A DNA stretch of 64,000 bases from Antedon mediterranea (Eukaryota; Echinodermata; Crinoidea; Comatulida; Antedonidae): assembly GCF_964355755.1 (NCBI RefSeq), contig NC_092677.1:11616601-11680600 (forward strand), given 5' to 3'. Position 1 is the stretch's first letter, and each line of letters starts with the position of its first letter. Position numbers and translations under genes: made by a program. Under the pieces are notes generated by a model that saw only the letters and a program-made list of their open reading frames with translations, did no database searches and had not been told where the DNA came from. Below, in pieces: positions 22,901 to 37,900 of the stretch.

Positions 22901-25900
22901 TATAATATATATTGCCACGTTACCAACTGGAGTGTTTTATTGAAGCAAGAAGTGTGTATGTTTTAACATCGATATTATTATATTAAATAAAAAGAAGAAT
23001 AATTTAGTGAATAAACAGAATATCTTGAACGACTAAGAAATGAGTTTAATAAGTAATTATTATATAAGCTTTAGAAGCAAATAGGTTGTGTTTGATGCTC
23101 GTAGTGATCAGTAATGAGGGGGTTCGGGTAACTGAGCGTAGGCCTACACAGAAAGATTTGTTTACAATGAGTTCAGCTGTCAATAGGTCTTTTACATTAA
23201 GTATACCTACTTGTGTATGTTACGTCAGTAGTATGGTCTCCTAATTTCCATTTCCATACACCTTCATTCTCACGATCCGTACCAGATAACCAATAGTGCG
23301 TAGTTGTTGTTAGTTGTGTGTCTTGTGCAAGTTTGTCTTGGAGGAATTCCTGTAATTCTCTATTTTCAATAGATGCTAGGGTACCCTTATGTCCAATATT
23401 ATAGCACGCCAGCGCGGCTGCTTCCCAGTCCAATTGAGGAGTGTCCACAATTTTTACACATTTCCCCTGTATTGGAATCCATTCAGGGTCGTCACACTTG
23501 TAGGTAACTAAAATTAACCAAAATATCAACTAATATTTTTGTTTCGACACAAACTATTCAGGAGAGGCCTCTATTAATTGGGGAGTTTACCGTGTAGTTC
23601 TCAAGGAGAAACAATAATAATGAAACCATTAATATAGCATTTGAGTGAGTTTGAGTATTTATTGGTATATTACGCTGCTAATTAATTGATTGATCTATTG
23701 CAAAATGGAATAAGATAAGATATTCTACTTACCTTCCTGGGATGAATAACTAACGTTGAATCCACTAAAATTCACCCATTCGTCCGAAACGAATCTAATA
23801 TCAACAAAATTTGTCTCCGAAACGAAAGTTAATAATTTTTCTTTCTCCGTGTAATTGCCACAATACACTTTACTGTTGTTTGTATTATCACTTATTTGCA
23901 CAAAATCATATAAACAATTTCTTTCATTTTCCAGAATAAAATGTTGAAATTCCAGGAGCACTCGGTGTCCAGGAAGGACGACGATTTTTGTTGAACAGGT
24001 GACGTCATTTGGGTGTGGTTGTGGGTAGTTAGGACTTGTTACAAACCCGGATGAACCAGTTACTGTTATGTTACAAAACGTTAGATCCGATTCTTGTGTT
24101 TCAACACCACCTGTAATTAAAAAGATACATTCATTAAACCTTAAAGATGTATTGTCTCCCTGAACAAATAATTATTAAAATAATTCTGTTGAATATGCCA
24201 TTTTAATGTCACATAATAGTTATCCACTTTGACCAAAAATTATATCGAAAAAAATGTATTTACCTGAAAAAACAGTAACGTAATTTAAAGCAAAAAATAG
24301 TCAAATTGGCTGCCAGCCAATGGATTTTTGATTGAATTTAACCATTTATTTTGTCATTTTATAAGTGAAAACATTATTTTGTTCACTTTTTTCTACAGAA
24401 GTGATTAATTTGATTAAAATGACAAAATAATCTATTCAAAGTCTCATTATATTAATCTTTATTTTTCATATTTTTGGGGACAATACATCTTTAACATTCG
24501 ATGAATTAGAATAAATTGAGAGTAGAACCTAGAAATAATTTTAATTAATTAATTAACAAGTCTGCATAATGTGCATGTGCTGCTGAACAAAAAACACTTT
24601 TTGCTTAGGTCAAAGTTAAGCAGTTCTTCGCTGACAAATTTAAGTTTTATTTATCAAACTACTTTGTATCTTTACAAATAAGCATGGAGTGGAATTGTGG
24701 CTTGGTGGTTATGATGCTTTGCTACCACTCCAAGGGTCCTGGGTTCAAGTCCCGTCACATGTCAGGATTCTAAGGACCAATTTACTCCACTCCCAAAGAC
24801 TTGTAATAAGACTTTGTTTATGTAGAGCATCTTGTGTATATGTTGTCTTGTGAACCTCTGAGGGTCCCTAATGATCAGCAATAGCTGGATAGATCACCCT
24901 CATTAAATATAGTTTAAAAAAAAAAAAGATTGTGTTTTAAGTATATGTAAAAATATTTGCTTAGGTTATTTTCAAAATAATTTACGTAGCATAATAATTG
25001 TCAAAAACAATATTAAAACTTTCAAATAATCATGTGAAAATATATTTATAAATATTAGCATTAATCCCTTTTCGCTGTCTTCGATTTTACGTTCAAAATA
25101 TTATTATAATTATGCTGTTAAAATAAACCACAAAAAATAGTATTATAACATAAAATCGCAAACAATAGTAGACATAAAATATCATATTCGTTATTGCTAA
25201 TAAAAAAAAATCAATAAATGTAGGTTACGAATAGAAAATAGGTAAATGGCTTTGACAATAACAAGCGTTTCAATTTTACTTTATAAATAAGAAATGTCCA
25301 ATAACGTAATAAGACACCACTATTCATATTGCGTTTAAACTAGTTATTATAGGTCGTTTTGAATAAAGCATGACAGTAGACTTACTTTTTCAAAATATTA
25401 TAGTTCGGTTTAACTAAATACAGTTTAAATTGCAAAGGCACATACCCCAAGGTATTTGACAGACAAATCCATTTAACGTCGCACAGGCAATATCATTCCA
25501 CTGCCATCTATTAGCAAAACTGTAACCTTTCATTGGCATGACAAACTGTCTGCGAAGTTCAACGCAATCTTGGTCGCTGTACCCGTCGTCATTCGGTTGT
25601 CTTCCAAAATATCTATGCTCAGGCCATCCTTCAAACCAGTCTAACGATCAATAATATCAAAAGAAAATGTCTAGTTTCTCTAAAAATGTCACCGCGTAAA
25701 GCTCTGTCTACACTATCAAACTATATGGACATGATGTCATATCACTATTTTGGCCATATCACTACCGTACTACATTTGGGCACATACCACTTTTTTAATA
25801 GTGTAGACAGAGCTTTAGGTGATGAAGGTGATTAGGATCATTGTGATTGAGCATTTAGTTTTCGTTAACTTTTCTATGTTTTTACTTGTTTTTTTTAAAT

Positions 25901-28900
25901 TAAATAATTCATGTTAAAAAATATAAACATTCGTTTGGATCATTTTTATAGGCCTACTTATCAAGAAGCATTCACATGGAATAATATGTTCTTGTGAATT
26001 TTTAAATTTGGTATTGTTTCGTGTTGTTATAAATAATGTAATTATGATTTATTTTAAAACGATCAATGTAATTTTCTCCTTGTGTGAACGAATAAAGATT
26101 ATACTTGATACTTGATACTTCATTTCGGATTATATACCTTCAAATGTTGTTTCTGTACCGTCTGTCCATATAAAATCCGACTCGTACAGCACATCACTTG
26201 CACCTATCCAATAAGTATCCTCTAAACTAGAACTGAATATTAAAAAAAATGTTCAACACTAACAATTTGGTTTATATTAATGTTTTTTTTTTTTTTTTTT
26301 TTTTTGCAATTTATATTATATTATGTCATCATATCTGGATGGATACATCAGTAAATTAAGTATTTTTAATATGTCGGATTTAAGTATGATTACAGTACTC
26401 AATGATAATCATGTTTTAGATTAGCAACTAATCCATAAAATATTTGAGATTACTATTAGTCAATTGTCTGATTCATTCGTTTAAAACGTTTTCTGGTTAG
26501 TGTCTGTTGTTGGTATTGTTTCTACTTTAAAAATGACACTGGAAATGAAAAATAAACTCACTTCATTTGTATAAGCTCGTTTATAAACGAGCTTTCGTTC
26601 TGGTATTTCACAATAGCTAAGCTACCGTTAAAAGATGTACAAGTGTCAGACGCTGTTGGAAAATCTTGTTTTTTGTGAAAGATACTGTAGCAGCGGGAAC
26701 CAAATCTATGCCATCCACTTGAACATGTTTTAAATGAAACGTTTTCAACATCTCGTCTTAACCGATGCTTATATATTACTGGAAGTTAAACGAAATTATG
26801 TTAGGCAAAATACTAACGCCGAGTGTCAGATTTATTAATACGGTATAATGTTAATGTTTCAAAATGTAAAAGAACCAATCGAGTGTTAAAGAACACTAAA
26901 ACTTACCATTTTGGCAAATTCTTTTTGAAAGTATATATGATGAAATATTTGTCTCTATCTTAGCTCTGAAATTAAAGAAATAAACAAAATATTCTTTCAC
27001 AATCAACATGCATTTTCTTTGTATATCTAAAGAAAATATACAATATATACATACATTACCTTAATAGAACACATCGAGGAGTTTCATATGATGTGTCATG
27101 TGATTGTGTGGGTACTGACCATCTTATTACCGGGATTGTAGTCAAAAGGCCTCTTATTGTATTTTGTTGTCCACAGTCATCTACATTAAAAACGTCGTAC
27201 GGAAGAGGATGAGAAAAGTCACCAAAATATAAACGTCTGTCTTCATCCGTTGATACTAATACAAAACTTCTTAATTTAATAGCAGCATTTAATACTTGAA
27301 AAGTTACTGGGAAAACAAATGAACACAAATTGTCTTAACAATATCATAATGAAACAAAATTGGGGTTTCCTATTCTTTTGGAAATAGTATGATATTCAAT
27401 TGCGCCAAAACATTTTATTTAAGGCCCGGCCCTATTCGTCTAAAAAACAAGGAGATAAGAAAATAAAATAACGTGAGAAAGGGAAAACCAAAAGTGAACT
27501 AAATCACTGTCGAGTAGGAACCCTTAAACATACAAAAATTACAATATTATAACATTAACAATAATAATAATAAACTTTAAAAAAAGATTCAACGATAAAA
27601 CTGATTATGAACAGATTAAAATATATTACAATTTAAAATAAATATATACATTTCATTGAAATGTAACATTTTAAAAATACTATGATACAATTCAACAAAT
27701 ATTTATTTCTAACCAATTCCATACAAATAATACAGAGCATAAAATGAGGACCAACCTACAAGTAAACGTGTCTCAGTTGGCCCTTTAACATGGTTACAAA
27801 AAAAGAACAAAGGTTTATGATGTTGATTTCATCGGTATTAAACTATAGCCTGGTGATAAAGACGAACAATAATATCGACTATATAAACATTCTAAATGAA
27901 ATCAATATTGAAAATTGTTTTTATTATAGTTTACATATTTGTTTATTCTTTTTATGAGATCTTACTTCAACGGTTAATAAAATCTGCGAAGGTGAAATAA
28001 AATATCATAGACATTATGTAATTTCCAAAAAAAGAAAGAAATAGGTTGGAAATACGCATGCGCATAAAGCAATGCTTGTTGCTAAATACGTAAAGCTTAG
28101 AACATCTGCAGGATGGAGAAAATCCATAGACTTATATCATTCACACAATTTATAGACTAAAATAGAATAGTTTTAAGTTGAGAATTACTTTGCGATATTG
28201 TCTATACTGGGAGTCACATTCAATTGAATTACATTTTGTTTTTACTTCTCATGACGTCATCATCGAGGAACCTATTTAAGGTTAAATTACATTGTAATAT
28301 TGTAGAATACAATCATAAACAAAGACTAAGCAATGATATTACACTGTGTGAGGCAACAATATAATATAGTGTATATTATAGTTTCACTCTGGTTTTAGAT
28401 AGACATCATCGTACACAATGCCCATAAGCAGGATATGCGACAATGACTTTTTGAACACATTTTCGCGTTCAATATAGACTAATGAGAGTATGGTCGTCAT
28501 GGATATATACTATTGTGGTAGATTTCCAATTGCGAATACAAAACTAAAACTCTAAAATTAATATATATAGATATTGATCAATGTGAAACACACGGTGCCT
28601 AAGTTATATTTTTTTCTAGGCCGACGTCTGTCGTACAATGTCAATTAGTTTTTCCATTCATCTGGATGGTGGATGAAACTAAGCCAGGACTGTTTAAAGC
28701 ACCTTTGATTGGTCCTAACATTGATCAAGGGCTTCTCTCGTCCAGGGCCCACCTTGACCAGAGGAGTGGCATGGAAAGTTATATAATATGCGATTATAGA
28801 AGCAGAACTGAAATAGATTACAATCAATGACCACGTTTGAATCTGAGTGTGTGTTGAACTAGACTTGTTCGAACAGCCATTGAACAATGCCATATAGATG

Positions 28901-31900
28901 GTTGCAGTCGCGTGCTCAAGTTAGTGTTTACCGACCGACCGACCGACCAACCAACCGACCGACCGACATAGTGAGCTGTATATAAATATAAATTATGAGC
29001 ATAAGAAGAGCATGATTTGAAATATACCGTATACCGTATTTACATAGCGAAGAGCGTGAACACATAACGTCACCAATATAGAGAAAAGATCGCAATCCAT
29101 ACCTCATTTACTTCTTTTAAATTAAGCTGTTATAATAATCATTATAGGCCTACTTGATTTGATCAGTTATTAGTCGCTTTGAATTCAGCAAAATGTCTTG
29201 GCTCTCATTAGTGTAATGGTCGAATTGTCCCAATGGCCAACAAATTGAAATTGATATCTATTTTATCGTCACTTGAGTATAATTTCCATTTTCTATTAAT
29301 TCATGATTGTTAACTAAGGTTAGTAGAATATGTGTTCATGTAATGCCACACGACACAATTAACGGAGTCTTTGTCAATTTTGGTTAACATTTTATGTCAA
29401 AGGTCAAAGCTTCTAAATCAATCGTTAAGCAATAGTCAGTGCCTTGTTTAAAGGGCCGCATTTACCGGGGTGCGATATTTCTATTCGCACAATTAAGGGA
29501 TACAGTTCGGAAAGTGTACAATCCGTATCCAATTATTAGTATATCTGGGTACATTATGTTTAGAATTTGGCAATGTTTCAACAAAGTGTTTCATTTTTAC
29601 ATTTCCTAAAATAGTTTTTAGTTATTAAGACTTTAGGAAGCAATAAAATATATCATTAACACTTTGTATAGCATACTCTATTTAGACAGAATTTATTTTT
29701 GATAAGATAATGTATGTCTCCAATAAGTAACGTTTTCAAAAAAAGGTTATTCAAACATACGTTATATGATTTATGTTTTATTTAACGTACACACATGCAT
29801 ATCTTATCTTCATACATTATTCATAGACACAAGTTATTTATTAACGATGTTTTTTATAAAAATTATAAACCAAAATAATCATTACTAGGAAGGACATGAT
29901 ACATTTTATTCTTCTGTGAGTGAACTGATTGCTGAAGACGTTGTCAGAGTTGATGAAAATTAAACTATTTGCAAAAATAACCGCAAAAGTTCTTTTGGAC
30001 ATAAAGAATAAAACGTGTGTTCTATCACCTAGAATTCCGTGTATAATAATAGCAGTGATTCAAATCTCCTTGGTCAATTGTTCTTAAGGTATTGGGGATT
30101 TCTACCCACAATTCGTTTATAAAATTAAATGTTTGTACAATATTCCGTTACTGAAGAAAAATAAATTAAAAAGGAAAAAAACAAACCAATTGCAAAACCG
30201 TTGAGTACTTAAAATAATTGTCAAAAGTGTTTACTGTAGAACAGAAACTGATTAGATTTTGTGCAGTCTTGTTTACATCACTTGTTGCATGGGCCTTCTG
30301 ATACAACATTCTGGTAATATGATCTCAACTGCTAGTATAACTGTTAGTGCTTTGACAATGAAATCTAGACTTAATTGATCATACAACCGTTCTCAAATTC
30401 CAAGCAAAATGCTGCAAATGTAATAGGACTACTAGGGTAAAACAAAACAAAGACACAGTAAATATTCTATGTAACCGAACTCCTAGTGTAATCTAAAAAT
30501 TAACATTGATTGGTAATCAGGTTTTAATTGCAAAACGTAAAAGTTTGTTTAAATTAAAAATGGCTCAAATATCAAAGTTTACACTTTAAAAATAGGGGTT
30601 AGATCTTTAAACATGTATTGTGTACCCACTTTTCCCACACATTTAGCCTTAAACATGTTTAGGTTCTAAACACATTCTAAACATGTAGTCTGTACTCAAC
30701 TCAACACATCAGTGACGTGTTGATTGTTAAACATGTGGAGAAATTGAACATAACAGTGGTTGACTGCTAAACGAGTGGAGGAAAACAACATGTAGCTATA
30801 AACACGTTTCGTTTTTAAACACACTAAACATGTAACTACGTGTTTAAAAGCTCCACAATGTTTTTACAGTGTAGAATTCATTCGATTCTTCGGTGTCAGA
30901 AACTTTCTGTCAAAATACTTCTGTTAATTTACTTTCTGTTAAAATACATATCGTCTCGGTTATAGGCCTACAGAGAAACGTCGTATCGTAATTTTCTATG
31001 GACCAGAGATTCCAAAATAAAAAATTGAATTTAAAATTTAAATGCTATCAATTAAGGCATTGGTCACAAAAATTGGTTGATAGTTTAGGTTACGTAAATC
31101 ACTTAAGTTAAAGGTAATTACAAGATCATTCGTGAATCATTATTTTCATCAAGGACCACCCCCTTGTCATTTGCTCAACAACAACAACGTAAATCAGTGT
31201 TAAAGGTAATTACAAGATCATTCGTGAATCATTATTTTCATCAAGGACCACCCCCTTGTCATTTGCTCAACATGTTTAGAATTTAGATGATATCAATATT
31301 GTTTAGCGCTCCACAAAACAATTTATTGAATGAGAAGGATATCAATTACTTTTAAGGACCGTAGGCCAAAGTACGTACGGTTACACAAAGCAATCATCTT
31401 CATTAACAACAATTTAATAAACTTATGAAGGTATTAGGCTCTGTCTACACATCAAACTAGTTGGATAAAAAAGTGTGTGCACAAATATGGTAGTGATATG
31501 CTTAAATATAATAGTGATATGACATCATCATGTCTATATATGGGCACATCACGTTTTTTGTTTGTCACATAAAGTTTGATAGTGTAGACAGAGCTTTAGA
31601 CAATCCTTCTAGTTTTTATAATGAACCAACAATTTACACGAAATATAATTTAAGTCAAGAATATTAATTTCCTTGTATATACATTGTCTTTGTGTGATAT
31701 ATGCAATAACTCATTTGAAAAATAGTACTTTCTGAATTAGCTGATTGATGATAAAGGTCAAAAGGTAAAAATTGACATTGTTCATTTGATATATTCCGGT
31801 TATTAATTAAAATGAAGTAAAGCTCTGTCACACTATCAAACTGTTTTGACAAAAAAGAGTGATGTGCCCAAATATGGTAGTGATATGACGTCATCGTTTG

Positions 31901-34900
31901 AAACACTCATTTTTTGTCACATAAAGTTTTATAGTTGAAAGAGGGAAAAATTCGATCCAACTCAGACTGGGAATCGTCTTCTGATGCTGCAGACATTATC
32001 TACCATGAGCCATTAATGTACAAGCCAATAAGGTAATAATTAAAAATAATGATCATTATGCATGTTTACTGTTTACATCAAATATAGGCATACATATAAA
32101 TAAAATAATAGGAAAGGACTATTATTAATTTAACATGATTCTTTCGCATCAGTGCGTCATTGTACCATGGTAACGTCACTAATAACAGTTACATTAATTG
32201 TTCCGATAGCATCTTCATATCATATGTCGGTAGGCCTGAATGACTTTTATTACAACCTAATTAAATTCATTCATTTGATTAGAATGGACAATAATAATTG
32301 AGACCGTTAACATCATTGTAAAATCATAAAGTACATTGCAATTGTTGTTAGTTTATTGCAAAAGGCTGTCTTTAAAGGCCAGGTGCGGGCAAAACATTTC
32401 TATTGATCATACATTCAAATAATTATCGATCTATAGTTTCCCTTATGTTTCAACATTTTTGGGATTTTATTTGTGTTACACGAGCTTATTGAAAATAAAC
32501 ACTATCCCCCACTTTCCAGTGGGGGACAGTAAAATCTCTATTCGGTCGGTTGGTCGGTCGGTAAACACTAACTAAAATTTGAGGACGCGACTACAGTCAT
32601 GTATATGGCCTTGTTATTCAACTTCAGAGTTTTATTTTCATGCTATAGCAAAAATTATCGACCGTATATCCACCATCTTTTTTCACCTTCTGGGAGTCAC
32701 CAGACATGTTATTACTTTATGTTAAACTGACCTAAATACTGAAAAAAGTCTTCCCGGTTTTTATAGCCAAATTTTGTATTTGACCATTTTAAGAAAAATT
32801 CATGTTTTTTCGTCTTGATTTATAATTATTACAAATATTTGATTTATGTACAATGCAGATATTATATTTAAAATTCATGCCTGTACCTGTGCTTTAAAGC
32901 TAACTCCAACATCAGCCCCACCACTTTAATTCTTATTTTCAACGATTTAAAGCTGATTGCTCCGCTTCTTTCATTGTTCATGTCTTACTGAGCACAGCCA
33001 CAAAAGGTGGTCATTGTAGGTGCTAACAAAATGAAAGGTAGCTCATTCTTTTTTAGGTTAGGGAACATAAAACGAGAACTTGGAACTAAAGCAATACACA
33101 TGCACTGGAATGAATCCGGGAAGTGCGAGATGCCGAGAGGCTTGCGGGGATGTTGATTAAGCTCTGTCTACACTGACAAAAAATATGTTGTGCCCCATGA
33201 TGTGCCCATACATTGACGTGATGATGTCATATCACTACCCTATATCTGGGCATACCGCTGCCACATTTGGGCACGTTACACTTTTTTTACAAACTAGTTT
33301 GATAGTGTATACAGGGTTTTACGCTCAAATAGATTGTCCAGAAATACCAATGTATTATGTTCAAAACACTTGCTTGCGCAATTGGCTACTGTTTCCTTTG
33401 TCTACATTATTATTGACCCATTTCATATAACTGTTTATAGCATTTAAATTTCGTCCAATAACTCATGTGAAAAAACTATAAGCTACTCTATATACAATTA
33501 TGCTGCTTCAAATAATAATATAAAAATACTAAAAAATAATAATTTCATTAACCTTTAATTATTGTCGGTTTAAATGTCTATTATCCCAGTTCTGTAAAGG
33601 TTATAAAATGCATGTTTGAATTATTCCTTTATTTTCTTATCGATTTAATTTTAAAATAACTTTATTTTATATGCTCGTTGTTGCCATAAACATGTTGCTA
33701 GGCAACTATGTATAATAATACGAAATTAGCAATATGGCTTGTATAGTATATTCAGGGAGTTGTTATTATATTAATATTATTGCAAAGAGTTAATGAATGA
33801 CCAATAGAAACTTAGTTATTATGATACTTGCAAACAAAAAAATTAATTAAAAATATATAAGGAAGCTTATAAGATAATGCAGATCATCAGTTACAATAGT
33901 GATAGTGATGCTTCTTAACAAAGTGCATGTCTTTACAGATCACATGGTAACACTCTTTATTGTCAACGATCGATAAATGCATAATGATGTTTGGCGTAAT
34001 GTACAATTCTTGATTAGGAAGTACACTACCGTTTTTTAAAAATTATTCTTCTATTTTTTTATGTTCAAAACACTGTTCCGTTTTTACATACATATTTTAT
34101 ATATGCTACTTTGGTCGATATTGCAATAACTGCTGCTAAGATTATATTCGGTTTGTTATTTATGTCCCGGTTTCTTTAATATAACAAATCGATAAGGTTA
34201 GGCACTAGTGAATAAAATTAATATCATATTCGAATAATACACTACGTATTTGTTTAGTTATAACCTTAATGGGAGAAATTTAGCCTTAACAAACCTATGC
34301 CTTCGTGCTTGTGTTCACGTTTTCTTTTTCCGATAAGGTAAGGCACTATAGTGAATCAAATTATTGTCATATTCGAATAATACTACGTCTTTGTTTAGTT
34401 ATAAGTTTAATGGGAGAAATTTAGCCTTAATAAACCAATTCCTTCGTGCTTGTGTTCACGTTTTCTTTTTCCGATAAGGTAAGGCACTAGTGAATCAAAT
34501 TATTGTCATATTCGAATAATACTACGTCTTTGTTTAGTTATAAGTTTAATGGGAGAAATTTAGCCTTAATAAACCAATTCCTTCGTGCTTGTGTTCACGT
34601 TTTCTTTTTCCGATAAGGTAAGGCACTAGTGAATCAAATTATTGTCATATTCGAATAATACACTACGTCTTTGTTTAGTTATCTAAGCTTAATGGGCGAA
34701 ATCTAAGCTTAATGGGCGAAATCTAAGCTTAATGGGCAAAATTTAGCCTTAATAGACCTATGCTTCATGCTTGTGTTTACGTTTTGTTTCTTTAAAGAGA
34801 ATTGTTTTGTTTTTATTTATTTCTAATTTAAGTTATAGCGATGAAACCGCCGCTTACAGGTTTGATAAATATAAAAGCTTTAGATTAAGTGGTTTTTCAA

Positions 34901-37900
34901 ATTAATAAACTTTTCTTGGACATGATGTTCGACTCGTTTGTATTATTATTCCATCGCTTAATATGTATAGTAGGCCTATAGGCACACTTCTTTAAAGGAG
35001 CACATTCTTAGATCACCTTTTAACACACCATAGAATACAAAATCATGTTAGTTAATTAGCTGCCAGATATTAAAGACCAATTTACACAGACGAGTGGTAA
35101 CGGTAAGCCGTGATATAGTAAGTGGAAAGCAAAAAATATAGGATCTATTACTATTGCTTTTATTACACGAAAACGCCGCCGAGCGATGTTTTATACGTGA
35201 GACAAACATGACGCGCGGTTTTCATCTTATCGTTACTGATCGTCTGTGTAAATTGGCCTTAAAGGACTATCATATGATGAACGTTATTTACAACTAATCT
35301 GTCTTTCTGTTGACTTTCGTTATCAAACACAATTCATTTCACTGAAATTATTAATATAGCCTAATCCATACAAATGTATACTATAATATCAATATATATT
35401 TTGTATAGTGTGTATAATGTTCTTATATATTTATTCGTTCTTTAAATAGTGTACAAAATACGAATTTCCGATATGTTTTATTAGACCAATTAAATGCTGT
35501 GATAGCAGCGCATTAATAAAAAAAAAAATAGCAAAGCCTCTATTAAGGGGACACCTTAAAGACACAAACAAGTGTCCACTTGTCAATTGGCCAAAATGTA
35601 GGCCTACTAGATTTGCTCTTTTTGGTCATCTTTTCCATCGAAATAATTTGAATTGTCTTCTAATTGACTAAAAGATAGATGGGAATATAAACTGAATATA
35701 GATATAGTGGAAAAAGTCACATTCTGCATAATGTGATTGGAAGATTAATTTACTTGGTGATAAGTCTGTCAAGGATGCCACGGCCAATTGAGCGATTATC
35801 AAGTCTTTATACAGTCTCTCACTCATTATACCTTTTAGATAAAACACACTTGTGCAGGCCTAAAGTGCAATGCACAGTACTTGTATATGTCTTATAATAA
35901 TACTAAATGGTCTAATGAATATTCATCGTTTCATATAATATTATATTACGTAATCAAAAATAAAAAAACATCGTCCAGTTGTATGTGGAATTTTTAGGCC
36001 TACAATTGAGATATAGATTCTCTTCATAAAAAAACTATTATCATGAAAATATAATATTGAATATACCTAACTCAATTCAAATTAATAAAATATTCATCTT
36101 TTCCTAATGATAATAATCAAAATAACATTTTTATATTTAAGGAATAGGAGGAGAAAAATCGCAATCTTGAGAATTGTTGCCCAGAAATATAATTAAACTA
36201 ATATTTTTAAATTAATCAAATATAGGCCTACTTCGAAACAGTGTATGAACCGAGAATACGAAGAACATAAGCGATGAGACGAGACAGCGAGTACTGACAA
36301 GATGACCCACATACAGTACATTATACAGTATATAGCTATTCTCTATAACATTATATTGTTATTCCTCCTGTATATCAACTAAAAGCAGAGAGATATGTTT
36401 AAACTGTAATAATATAATAAAGCAACATAAAATCATGTTAACCGAATTTGTAACTACAAACAGACAAACTCCAGTGATGCCGACAGAACATTGACATTGT
36501 AAAGCACATTCGTATTCATGCCTATATGCTAATGACTAATAATGATAAAATCAATTTATTATCGATCTTTCTTTACGTCTTTTTAAATGTACGTACGATG
36601 TTACAAATGGCCAACAAGAAGTAACTATTATAGCTAACAATAGTATCCCTTCTTTAACAAAATTGATAATATGTTATACGGAAACACTGTATCAATAACA
36701 TATCGAGATCCAATAACTGGAAGATTACTTTAAATATTAAGAATGTGTAATGGCTTGAATTTGTCCTTTTCACTGGTGTATATTGTGCATTTGTTTACAG
36801 TCGTATGATGGGTGATAATGAAGGTAATAATATATACCTATATTGAACAATCACCTCGCATGTCAATTGTTAAACGCCACGACGGCAAGATATGAATACG
36901 TAATTTTAATGTAAATAGTTAAGTTGAGATTGCAATATACAATGTCGTTGTTGTTAATGAAGTGGACAGCCATATTAATTTTGTTTTCATATGATATGCG
37001 TTTATGCTTGGTATGAACGTGGGCATTTATCTATAATTAAGCCTATTTGTTTAAAGCAGATTTAAATTACAAAACCGCCTTATACCGACGAAACCAGTTT
37101 AAGAATAATAGAACCTATAAATTAGAATGTAGGCCTATAGGTCCATCTTCATATCCAGTGGCCTCTGTCTCAAGCCGGTCAACAACAAATGACAAGCTCG
37201 CGAACTGGGCCTTATCGCGTGAACAAATATATTTGGACTTATTACTTTATCTATGATGGATCAAACAACTAAAACAAAAAATAAGAAGTCTAGTACCGTA
37301 CATAATATGTCATAATAGGTCATTGGGTCTGTTGTAATTTATATTGCTTGGTCAGTTGTTGTTGTTAGTTCCATTGATCATGAATGTAAATATTATGTGT
37401 GTATTGTTTTGCTTGTGTTTTCTGTCAACAATTATCATTGTACTATGTCTGAATGACCTAATAAATCGAATCTGAATCTGACTGTTAGTAGTAAATATTA
37501 TCCAGTGATATAAAAATAAAATTTCTCTTCCGGTACATCTACTACTAGGCCTACCTATTTTTCTGTGTGACGTATTGGATGTCATGACGCAGCGCGTGGT
37601 CACCATTATGTTTGGGGAATTAACTATTCATGATTTTAGTGATGTAATATTACTACTAATATAGCTAACGAAATAAAGGATGCAACATACAAGGTTGTTT
37701 TGGATAATTTTCTAAACTAAAAAGATGCCTGCTGAGTATTCTTAATGGCATTCCAATCAATTTATACTCTAGTATTGTATTATTATGTTGTGTTTATAAA
37801 ATTAACATACGCTTTAATTTGATGCACAAAAGTGGAAGGTCTTAGAGTGGACATTCACATCGATGAGTGTGTTTATTGATTACTTTTAAAAAAATATGAA

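Larger units (their letters stand above)
20050..23210. other. Intron 8 of the lectin receptor gene, splitting CTLD2
   Basis: About 3.2 kb between the two halves of the second lectin domain. Phases agree (ACA A joined to AT TGG giving TNWFQG), so no exon is needed between. It contains a family C repeat at 21675-21786 and a family D element at about 22575-22805. Short open frames here are not supported as genes. Confidence 0.65.

Noticed and set aside
28645-28893. Minus-strand open frame of 82 residues in receptor intron 1
   Set aside because: No secretory or domain signature and no need for an exon there, since exons 1 and 2 already join in phase.
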